Under the pieces are notes generated by a model. The model made no database searches, was not told the origin of the DNA, and worked only from the letters and a program-made list of their open reading frames with translations. Of a DNA stretch of 64,000 nt, positions 35,788-43,514 are shown piece by piece. This DNA is from Lachnospiraceae bacterium (GTDB lineage: Bacteria > Bacillota > Clostridia > Lachnospirales > Lachnospiraceae). The translations under genes and the position numbers were made by a program. The stretch lies in NCBI GenBank assembly GCA_022510565.1, contig JAFLTE010000002.1:186001-250000 (forward strand), read 5' to 3'. How positions within the stretch are numbered: the first letter of the stretch is position 1; every line of letters begins with the position of its first letter.

Positions 35788-37818
35788 TTATCTCCTTTTT
35801 ATATAATTTTTCCCAAGAATTGCCCCGATTTCCGAATTGTTTAATCTTCTAACCTGTCCGTAATCCGTCAGATTACCTCCGTAGTAAAAACTTATATGCT
35901 CATATTCTCTCTTTATTCTCAGAATTCTTTCAAAATCAACTGTTGCATTATTCTTAGAGGCGTCCACATCAACCAAAATCACGTTAACATTACATTTTAG
36001 AGTTTCGAATATCTGCAATATATTAGCAAGCTTTATTCTGGTCATCTCTTCGAAGCCTCTGACAACAATATTCTCGCCAAGATAATCTAGGGAAAAATAA
36101 ACCCTGTCTTTGCCAAGCTGATTTATCAGTTCCTTGACCATATCAACATCAACATTACCATCTCTATATATTGCACTTCCAATAACCACACCCTTAGCTC
36201 CGGATTGTATTAACGTTTCCGCTTCACTAAGACTCATGATTCCGCCTGCCACCCATAACCTGTTAGGATAATGCAAAAGATAAGTGTTTATCTCATTCGA
36301 ACTTTCTCCATAGATAGATTTATTGAGATCAACAATACATATCTCCATGTGTTTGTCCAAAGAGTCCTCTATCGTTTTTATTATGTCCAACGTCTCATCA
36401 GCAGTACATTTACCATTTAGAATATCTATATTAATTCTGTTCAAACAGGTTATAACCTCCATACCCAGTGAAAAATCTACCACATCAAGCTGTTGCTTGA
36501 TTTCGTATTCTCTCTTCATTCGCTCTATCTGAATATTATTAAGCTCCCCACGGTCTATCTTTGTAGTATCGATATATCTGTCATTTTTTTTATATTCAAA
36601 TTCTCTTGTATATACTGCTTTGTTTTTCAAATGTTCGATATACTCTTGTTGTTGCGTATATCTTAGATAACTAAATATTCCCGGGTAATCAATCGTAAGC
36701 GCTATATCACTTTGGAATATTTTGTCCCAACTTGTTTCAGCCGTTCTGGTATAACAAGTTCCGTCATACAGTTCAATCATTTTTTTACAGCAATTAATTG
36801 TCATACCATACCCGACATTGTCATCTATAACAAGTGTTATTCTTCCCTTGAACCCCTCCTTCAATTCCGCCAGATACTTAGCAGGCGCAATTTTAGTTTC
36901 ATCTGCTTTTATATAATCCACCGACAGTTCAAGTGGCAGCAGATCATGAAAACCAATTCTTGCATATCCAACCTTAATATCCTTCTTAATGTCGAAATAC
37001 TCAAGAACGGGAGACGCATACATCGCAAGCATCGACGCACCATATAAAGGCATAAATAAATTATCTACTTTGATTCCATCCCGCTCAAGTGCATATATAT
37101 CATATACTATTTCATTAATACATTTTATTCTGTTGTCAAATTCACGGAACAATCTGAAAATAAGCTGGGCTCGACTTTCTGCCAGAATCCAGCTCGTTTT
37201 AATCAATATCCACTGATTAATTATTATCTCGATTACACTCTTAACATTTAATCCATCTTCGTCATACATGTTAAGATGAAATATTATTAATTGTTCAAGC
37301 CCATATTTTATCTTTTTACAGTAATCATACAGCTCATCCTGAATATCAATGTTATCAATACTACATTCAAATAACGCATACCAATAAGTCACCTGATAAT
37401 TCTCATAATAATCCAGTAATGCTGATAACACATATGATACCGACTTATCTGTATCGTATATTTCTACTGTCTTAGTAAGGAGCCTTACAAAGCTTTCTGA
37501 ATATGAATGAAAAGCCTTAAAATCATAATATATGGCATTTCTGCTTAAGGCTACCTTATCATCAATTCTCCTAAAAAAGATATTAATTATTTCACGTGAC
37601 GTTCCCGTCTCAAATACTACTCGGTTAATATCATCATACTTTATCTCAAAACAGCCAATATCGCTTATTTTAACAGCCCTGTATTTCTTGTTAATCTTAG
37701 AAAGTCTGTTAAACACTTCATTTTGCCTCTTCAATATTGTTGCCATATTTACGTATAATCCAATCATCTCAAATGATAATTGAATTTTCCATTTCCCCCT
37801 TTCCGATTTGCTGGGCAT
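35788..37818 (-). CDS. Fusion of a PRTase-like domain and a HisA-like TIM barrel
   Basis: 676 residues in three parts: a helical N-terminal region (~1-250), a PRTase-like domain (~250-400) with PRPP-type loop GRITLVIDDNVGYGMTINCC (326-345), and a HisA/HisF-type barrel (~443-676). In the barrel, VVDFSLGMEVI supplies an Asp448 equivalent to HisA Asp8 and VYFSLDYLGENIVVRGFEE an Asp578 equivalent to Asp127. AGGIMSLSEAETLIQSGAKGVVIGSAIY and YYGGNLTDYGQVRRL stand at the two phosphate sites. The RDGT motif of strand 6 is replaced by SKNNAT. Plausible chemistry: attach phosphoribose to an amine, then Amadori-isomerise. Start uncertain; ATGs at codons 18 and 25 are alternatives. The 172-base gap to hisF-like is AT-rich with TATAAT-like boxes. 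Confidence 0.72.
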   Translation of the reverse strand: MPSKSERGKWKIQLSFEMIGLYVNMATILKRQNEVFNRLSKINKKYRAVKISDIGCFEIKYDDINRVVFETGTSREIINIFFRRIDDKVALSRNAIYYDFKAFHSYSESFVRLLTKTVEIYDTDKSVSYVLSALLDYYENYQVTYWYALFECSIDNIDIQDELYDYCKKIKYGLEQLIIFHLNMYDEDGLNVKSVIEIIINQWILIKTSWILAESRAQLIFRLFREFDNRIKCINEIVYDIYALERDGIKVDNLFMPLYGASMLAMYASPVLEYFDIKKDIKVGYARIGFHDLLPLELSVDYIKADETKIAPAKYLAELKEGFKGRITLVIDDNVGYGMTINCCKKMIELYDGTCYTRTAETSWDKIFQSDIALTIDYPGIFSYLRYTQQQEYIEHLKNKAVYTREFEYKKNDRYIDTTKIDRGELNNIQIERMKREYEIKQQLDVVDFSLGMEVITCLNRINIDILNGKCTADETLDIIKTIEDSLDKHMEICIVDLNKSIYGESSNEINTYLLHYPNRLWVAGGIMSLSEAETLIQSGAKGVVIGSAIYRDGNVDVDMVKELINQLGKDRVYFSLDYLGENIVVRGFEEMTRIKLANILQIFETLKCNVNVILVDVDASKNNATVDFERILRIKREYEHISFYYGGNLTDYGQVRRLNNSEIGAILGKNYIKRR

Positions 37819-37990
37819 CTAAGTCCATCACTGATATATTTTCAAAAGGTTAAGTAAATCTGTATTTATATGGTTACATCTAGTGCTGTTAATTGATCCG
37901 CAATTATACTATTATTATAGTTTAATTTTATAAGTAAACAGCAACATTTTCTGCGAAAGGCACCAAGTAAATATAACCACTCGCGATCAA

Positions 37991-38785
37991 CTAGTGTATA
38001 TAGGGTCTTATATTTACATTCATCTCTTGCAAATATTCTTTTATTTCTTTAACTGTGAAATTTTTTTCTATTTTGGTTGAATACAGCATAGAACTGATAA
38101 TTCCTGCCGATGCCTGAGTCTTAGTAAAAACATCATACAAATGCTCCATCTTTCCAGCTCCTCCTGATGCTATAACGGGAATACTTACATTGTCTGCAAT
38201 CATTGACGTAATCAAAAGATCGTAACCCTGATGAGTTCCATCATTATCAATACTGTTAACAACTATCTCTCCTGCTCCAAGACCGGCTGCACGCTTAGCC
38301 CACTCTAATGCGTCCATACCTGTAAAAACGCGCGCGCCATCTATAGCGATTTCATAGCCTGATGGAATTTTTGTCGTTTTTTCAACCTTCTTAACCTGCA
38401 TACTTAACACAATACACTGAGTTCCAAAGGCCTTAGCACCCTCTGCAATAATATCAGGATTACGAACCGCCATTGAATCCACGCTTATCTTCTCAGCACC
38501 AGCTTTTAATACGTTATACATATCTGTAAGATTCCTAATTCCACCACCTACAGTAAATGGTACAAACACCTCTTTGCCTACAGTCTCAACTAGCTTTAAA
38601 TCAATAGGTCTCTTTTCTGCACTTGCCTTTATATCATAGAAAATGATTTCATCAATCTGCATATCGTATACTCTTTTTGCAACTATCTCAGCCTTCTCAA
38701 TATCTATATTATTCTGAAACTTATTAGCCTTAGTTACCATACCATTTATTACATCAAAACACGCAATCAGTCTATTTGCTAACAT
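37991..38785 (-). CDS. HisF-like cyclase paralogue with Asp130 to Gln change
   Basis: 264 residues aligning along the whole HisF barrel: LIACFDVINGMVTKA (Asp11 kept), FYDIKAS, VPFTVGGGIRNLTDM (first phosphate site), VVNSIDNDGTHQGYD, and VIASGGAGKMEHLYD (second phosphate site). The general-acid position of Thermotoga HisF, Asp130, is Gln130 here, in CIVLSMQVKK where HisF has VVAIDAK. No other histidine genes are nearby, so this is not the housekeeping enzyme. It overlaps hisH-like by 14 bases. Comparable HisF2/WbuZ proteins feed ammonia to amidation reactions in surface-sugar pathways. Confidence 0.85.
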   Translation of the reverse strand: MLANRLIACFDVINGMVTKANKFQNNIDIEKAEIVAKRVYDMQIDEIIFYDIKASAEKRPIDLKLVETVGKEVFVPFTVGGGIRNLTDMYNVLKAGAEKISVDSMAVRNPDIIAEGAKAFGTQCIVLSMQVKKVEKTTKIPSGYEIAIDGARVFTGMDALEWAKRAAGLGAGEIVVNSIDNDGTHQGYDLLITSMIADNVSIPVIASGGAGKMEHLYDVFTKTQASAGIISSMLYSTKIEKNFTVKEIKEYLQEMNVNIRPYIH

Positions 38786-39395
38786 TCTTCACTGCCTCCT
38801 CACAGAAATTCTTTAACACTGTTAGGCCAACAGGTCCACTTTTTTCAATATGGCATTGGCTGGCATAAATATTATCGTGCTTAATCATTGCACAAAATTC
38901 ACCATCATAATTAGCAACTGCAAGTAAATCATCGTCATTTGCCGGTTTCACATAATATGAGTTAACAAAGTAAAAATATTCATTAGCATTTAAGCCTTTA
39001 ATAAAGGTATCGTCCCTCTTCCAGCTCAGCTTATTCCATCCAATCTGAGGCACCCTAACCTTAGTATTATTAAATTTTACAACATTACCCTTAATCCATC
39101 CGAGACAGTCTATATCATCTTCTTCACTGTGCTCAAATAAAATCTGCATGCCTACACAAATCCCAAGAAAAGGAACTTTTTTTTTCAATACACATTTCTC
39201 AAGTTCTGGGATGATATTAAGCTCTTCTAATGAATCCATCGTTGCCCTAGCTGAACCAACTCCTGGTAAAATAATTGCTGAAATATCGGCAAAATCCTTT
39301 TTTGCAGAAATATATTTACACTCTATTCCTATCTTTCCGCACGCATTCATCACACTATGCGAATTACCTGCTTTATAATTTACTATTCCTATCAT
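38772..39395 (-). CDS. HisH-like class I glutamine amidotransferase
   Basis: 207 residues with the full triad: Cys80 in FLGICVGMQILFEHS, His182 and Glu184 in SQCHIEKSG. The oxyanion strand ILPGVGSARATMDSL and NSYYVKP are also HisH-like. It should hydrolyse glutamine and pass ammonia to the HisF-like barrel encoded immediately downstream with a 14-base overlap. Normal HisH has QFHPEKSG; here QCHIEKSG. Confidence 0.9.
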   Translation of the reverse strand: MIGIVNYKAGNSHSVMNACGKIGIECKYISAKKDFADISAIILPGVGSARATMDSLEELNIIPELEKCVLKKKVPFLGICVGMQILFEHSEEDDIDCLGWIKGNVVKFNNTKVRVPQIGWNKLSWKRDDTFIKGLNANEYFYFVNSYYVKPANDDDLLAVANYDGEFCAMIKHDNIYASQCHIEKSGPVGLTVLKNFCEEAVKNVSK

Positions 39396-39435
39396 TCACA
39401 TACCCTTTCAGTTGTTGCTTTATCAGTTTATTATG

Positions 39436-40491
39436 CTATAATTCGTCAATTTTCGCCACAAGCTTTCCGCCTCTTATTTCATATTGTGGAAATTCCAGCA
39501 CTGTATCTAATATCACTCTATTCTTAGCATCAGTTTTTTTCCTAATTCCAAGCCAATCACTAAAGAAATTAAGCTCTGTAATCACCTCATCATCCATACG
39601 TCGCTGAACCTTTTCAATGCTTTGAGGAGCACCAGGCATCAGGCATGGCCAAATAACCTTGTCCAAATATCCATGATTTGTGATTTTCTTACCTGTTAAA
39701 AATGCTATCTCGTTAGAAGTAAGCCATATTTTTTCCTGAACATTATAAGCTGACTCTTCCATTGCTATTAGTTCATCAATATATTGGTTATTTGTAAGAT
39801 GATGTTGTGAAAGCCAAGTGGCCGTTTCTCCTGCTTTCTTATGAACATCATATAAAGCATCCAGTCCTATAGTTGATTTAATTGTTCCAACTCCTACAAA
39901 TGCAGTTCCAGGCCATCCATACATAAACATCCTTCCATTATCGGGCACAAGAATTGTTCTTTCATTACTTCCATAACTCACATCTGGTCTTGAATCATTC
40001 AGATACTGAAACAGTGAAGATGTCTTTCCCGCTCTCTTACTTCCTACAAACAAATAACCCTTTTTACCTATAAAGACTGAGGAACTATGAATTATCACTC
40101 CCCCTCTGTTTAATAAGTCGCTAATCATTATCTGTCTTATCGCTCTATATGTATCAATAAACAACCCCTTTTTATCTTCGTTGTAGATCATCAGTATTGA
40201 GGCATCTTCCCAAAAGAAGGTAGTCTTATTATCTTCATTATAATAACACTTCTTATCCCGAATTACATATGAAACTATACTCTCACCGTACTCTCCCATC
40301 AAATCATCTATCTTTTCTTTTCTGTCCTCATAATGGGATTTCCCTACAAACGCTTTTATCATATATCGTATCGAATTATCAGTTCCCCCCTCTTCTGGAA
40401 CCAGATAATTCATTACATGAAACGCTACCTCGTCATCATCAATTTCAACCTTCACATCAATAAAGCCATTAGAAAAAAATGCACTCTTCAA
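39436..40491 (-). CDS. HPr-kinase/PEP-carboxykinase-like P-loop protein
   Basis: 351 residues starting with TTG behind AAAAGGAGAT. The P-loop GYLFVGSKRAGKTSSLF (150-157 core) follows a hydrophobic strand GGVIIHSSSVF, the arrangement of HprK-related serine kinases found in lasso-peptide and exopolysaccharide loci. The N-terminal ~120 residues are a beta/alpha region seen in that group. The C-terminal ~100 residues are polar and unrecognised. It is separated from the upstream SDR gene by an IS3 relic. Its usual partner, an NTP_transf_5 nucleotidyltransferase-like protein, is encoded upstream at 43515-44675. Confidence 0.65.
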   Translation of the reverse strand: MKSAFFSNGFIDVKVEIDDDEVAFHVMNYLVPEEGGTDNSIRYMIKAFVGKSHYEDRKEKIDDLMGEYGESIVSYVIRDKKCYYNEDNKTTFFWEDASILMIYNEDKKGLFIDTYRAIRQIMISDLLNRGGVIIHSSSVFIGKKGYLFVGSKRAGKTSSLFQYLNDSRPDVSYGSNERTILVPDNGRMFMYGWPGTAFVGVGTIKSTIGLDALYDVHKKAGETATWLSQHHLTNNQYIDELIAMEESAYNVQEKIWLTSNEIAFLTGKKITNHGYLDKVIWPCLMPGAPQSIEKVQRRMDDEVITELNFFSDWLGIRKKTDAKNRVILDTVLEFPQYEIRGGKLVAKIDEL

Positions 40492-40589
40492 TCAAAAATC
40501 TCCTTTTTATTAACACCTATTTCTTTGTCACATACTACCCATTCGTTTTGAAGCTATACCACCTGGATTTATACTACATCTATACTATG

Positions 40590-40995
40590 TAAGTGGACAC
40601 AACATGTAAGTACTTGTCACAATAAATCAGACACACAAAGGCGGTATCTAACATGTCCACTAATAAACATTACACCCAGTATGACGAAGAATCCAAAAGA
40701 ACTATCGTCAACCTCCATCAAAATGGAAACAATCCTCAAGCTACCCTCTGCAAAGAATACGGTATCTCTCAAACCGCTCTTACCCGCTGGTTCAAGCAAT
40801 ACTCCACGGTTCAGGTTGATGACGACGAGGTACTTACCACCAAACAGAGCAGGGATATCCAGAAACGCGACGCCCAGTTTGAAGAGGAAAACCACATTTT
40901 AAAAAGGCGATTGCCATCTTCACGCCACACTCAAACAACGATTAGTGCTGTCCACAAACTCAGATTTCAACATGCTATCAAAACCTTCTTGACTA
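40590..40995 (+). mobile_element. IS3-family (IS150-type) relic
   Basis: OrfA starts at 40653 (MSTNKHYTQYDEESKRTIVN), with an HTH (ATLCKEYGISQTALTRWFKQY) and leucine-zipper region. A missing A in the run near 40900 shifts the frame; in the other frame the canonical KKAIAIFTPHSNND ending occurs at 40945. A short orfB-like stretch (SAVHKLRFQHAIKT) follows and stops near 40995. The catalytic DDE domain is gone. It lies antisense inside the operon. Confidence 0.8.
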
Positions 40996-41006
40996 TAGTG
41001 CACTTT

Positions 41007-41750
41007 CTACATAATCCTAGAATCAATATTATATACCTGTCCACTAACTCCCTTTATCATATCCGAAGCCAAAAACAACATAAAGTTCTCGAAATCTTTC
41101 TTGCTATACTCAACACTCATTGCACTCATATTTTCTGCAATTTCACGCTTTTTTATGCTCCCACTGTTTAAATTGGTTTTGATATAGCCTGGACAGACTA
41201 CATTAACACTTACCCCCTCTGGGCCCAACTCCTTTGCCAAGGATTTTGAAAACCCGATTATTCCTGCTTTTGATGCAGCATAATTAGCTTGTCCTTCACT
41301 TCCCAGTTGCCCTTTCAATGAAGCAATGTTAATTATTTTACCACGCTTATCACGAATCATAGCCTTACTGAATACTCTTGAACACAAAAAGGTACCTGTC
41401 AGATTAGTAGTTATGACACTACTCCACTGTTTCTCACTCATTAATGTTGTATAACCATCATTATTTCTTCCCGCATTGTTAATCAAAACATCCACTCGTC
41501 CATATTTTTTCATTACGATTTTATACATTGCATATACATCATCATTATTAGTGACGTCAGCGTATACTATACAGCACCTCTCACTAAATTCACTTATTCT
41601 GCTAAGAAGATTCTTTGCTACTTTCTCGTTTCTATGATAATTAATAGCCACACAAGCCCCTGCCTGAGCAAACTGTAGTGCCATAGCACTACCCAAATCA
41701 CCTGCACCACCTGTTATAACAATTACTTTATTAGATAAATCAATTCTCAT
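41007..41750 (-). CDS. SDR-family 3-oxoacyl-reductase-like enzyme
   Basis: 247 residues, classical short-chain dehydrogenase close to FabG. NAD(P) site VIVITGGAGDLGSAMALQF, NNAG motif LINNAGRNNDG, catalytic Ser in INIASLKGQ, YxxxK in ANYAASKAGIIGFSK. It keeps FabG-like length and ends SGQVYNIDSRIM. Placed right after the ACP gene, it could reduce an ACP-bound beta-keto group or a sugar hydroxyl. Expression of genes downstream may be affected by the IS3 relic that abuts its 3' end. Confidence 0.92.
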   Translation of the reverse strand: MRIDLSNKVIVITGGAGDLGSAMALQFAQAGACVAINYHRNEKVAKNLLSRISEFSERCCIVYADVTNNDDVYAMYKIVMKKYGRVDVLINNAGRNNDGYTTLMSEKQWSSVITTNLTGTFLCSRVFSKAMIRDKRGKIINIASLKGQLGSEGQANYAASKAGIIGFSKSLAKELGPEGVSVNVVCPGYIKTNLNSGSIKKREIAENMSAMSVEYSKKDFENFMLFLASDMIKGVSGQVYNIDSRIM

Positions 41751-41754
41751 AAAT

Positions 41755-42021
41755 TTAACCTATATATTTTTTAATTGTTTCAATCAACCCATCATAAAAT
41801 TTCAATGTATTAATATCCAGACTATTCATATCAAAGTCAAATCCCAAAACTTCCTCAATCTCTACAATAAGCTCTACTATCAACAATGAATCAAATCCCA
41901 ATTCCTCCATAAGATTGCAATGAGCTTCTTCTAATTTATTTTCAATATATGTCTCTTCTACCTCCAAGCGACATATATTTTTTATAATATTACGAAGTTT
42001 CTGTTCATTTTCCCGAGTCAT
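41755..42021 (-). CDS. Acyl carrier protein
   Basis: 88 residues with the phosphopantetheine motif ELGFDSLLIVELI (Ser45) and acidic helices typical of ACPs. A very strong GAAGGAGG site precedes it. Directly upstream is an AMP-forming ligase gene, so the pair probably loads an acyl or aminoacyl group onto ACP. It is not the housekeeping ACP, which would lie with fab genes. Confidence 0.93.
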   Translation of the reverse strand: MTRENEQKLRNIIKNICRLEVEETYIENKLEEAHCNLMEELGFDSLLIVELIVEIEEVLGFDFDMNSLDINTLKFYDGLIETIKKYIG

Positions 42022-42041
42022 TTACTTATCCTCCTTCTTTA

Positions 42042-43505
42042 TTAATTACGTTTTATCTTTCCTGTATATGTTCTAGGAAGTGTATCACAGATAAATACCT
42101 TCCCGGGAACCTTGTTAGATGGTAACTTTGTCAAACAATACTGTATTATCTCTTGCGGTAAAACACTAAACCCATCCTTTAAAACAACCTTGGCTATCGG
42201 AACTTCTCCCAGAATATCATGTTGTTCAGAAATAACAACTGCTTCTTTTATCGGAAAATAATTAATCAACACTTCTTCTATTTCCTCTGGATATATGTTC
42301 AACCCACCCGATATAATCACATTTTTTATTCTACCAACAATGTAAAGAAATCCTTCATCATCCATTCGTCCCAAATCACCAGTATGTAGCCATCCATTTC
42401 GGATCGTCATAGCCGTTATTGCGGGTTTCTTATAATAGCCTTTCATTACATTTGGTCCCTGTACCACAATCTCTCCTATTTCTCCTTGACCTACTGGGAC
42501 ATCATTTTTATTGAAAATATCCAATCTTACATTTGGGATTGTTTTTCCAACTGAACCTATTTTTCGAAGAGCCTCATGAGGCAACAAACATGTTACTCGT
42601 GGGGATGCCTCCGTCTGTCCATATGTTTGAATAACTCCTGTATAATTAAAGAAATTAATAATTTGATGTAGCATCTCAACAGGCATAATACCACCACCAA
42701 AACAAAGATACCTCAATGATGACAAATCATAGTCTTCTCTCTTGCAGCTCTTAATGATAAGGTAAAGCATTGACGGTACACACGTTGTATTTGTACATCT
42801 CTCTTCGTCAATTATCTTTAAAAATTTTTTTGGAATAAAAGTTGAATTATAGATAACTATTCTTGCACCCAAATACAAATGGGATAAAAACTGTGATGAA
42901 TTACAATATCCAAAAAACATTGGTAACACTATAAGGCTCACATCATTTTCTGTTATTCCAATAGAAGCTATATTTGATTCAATATTTGCAATTAGATTTG
43001 CATTTGTAAGCATGACTTTCTTTGGATCACTTGTTGTCCCAGATGTGTGGAGCATGATTACGACATCCTCCTCATCATCTTCTCCTTGTTCTATGTAGTT
43101 TCCATTCCCCACACATATTACATTAAAATTATCAATATTATATATACTAACCTTATATGGATAATCCATAAGACAATCTACTAATCTCTCTAAATTATTA
43201 GTATTGGTAAATATCAACGATATCTCACAATATGTCACAATACTTTTTAAACTATCATCCACTAATGTATCTTCAAGCGGAATAATCACATTATCTGATA
43301 AAGCCACACTAAAATATCCAATCACATAATCAATTGAATTGTTGAAAAATATACCTACATTACGATTATGTTCTATTTCAGTTATTTTTTCATGGTGAGT
43401 GTTTGAACTAGAAAATAACTCGGCATAAGAGATTTGTTGATTCCCATAGCAAATAGCAACATTATTATTGTTCTTTTGTCTGCTAAGTATATCTTTAACC
43501 TTCAC
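42042..43505 (-). CDS. ANL-superfamily AMP-dependent acyl/aminoacyl ligase
   Basis: 487 residues from a GTG start behind AAGGTAGG. Core motifs: P-loop MLHTSGTTSDPKKVM (151-165), YGQTEASPRVTCL (A5), GWLHTGDLGRMDDEGFLYIVGR (A7/A8), and PRTYTGKIKR with the A10 lysine (Lys483). The shortened C-terminus and ACP neighbour suggest acyl-ACP synthetase or amino-acid-to-carrier activity. Substrate cannot be read from motifs alone. Confidence 0.92.
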   Translation of the reverse strand: MKVKDILSRQKNNNNVAICYGNQQISYAELFSSSNTHHEKITEIEHNRNVGIFFNNSIDYVIGYFSVALSDNVIIPLEDTLVDDSLKSIVTYCEISLIFTNTNNLERLVDCLMDYPYKVSIYNIDNFNVICVGNGNYIEQGEDDEEDVVIMLHTSGTTSDPKKVMLTNANLIANIESNIASIGITENDVSLIVLPMFFGYCNSSQFLSHLYLGARIVIYNSTFIPKKFLKIIDEERCTNTTCVPSMLYLIIKSCKREDYDLSSLRYLCFGGGIMPVEMLHQIINFFNYTGVIQTYGQTEASPRVTCLLPHEALRKIGSVGKTIPNVRLDIFNKNDVPVGQGEIGEIVVQGPNVMKGYYKKPAITAMTIRNGWLHTGDLGRMDDEGFLYIVGRIKNVIISGGLNIYPEEIEEVLINYFPIKEAVVISEQHDILGEVPIAKVVLKDGFSVLPQEIIQYCLTKLPSNKVPGKVFICDTLPRTYTGKIKRN

Positions 43506-43514
43506 CTAATGAAC

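Noticed and set aside
37769..37792. Seven-residue leader peptide (MENSIII) ahead of the PRTase-HisA gene
   Set aside because: The GGGGG stretch is only 2 bases from its ATG, too close for a ribosome site, and it overlaps the main frame.
37991..39395. HisF and HisH as part of normal histidine biosynthesis
   Set aside because: No hisG, hisI, hisE, hisB, hisC or hisD in the window, Asp130 of HisF is changed, and the genes sit in an AT-rich island operon with unrelated enzymes.
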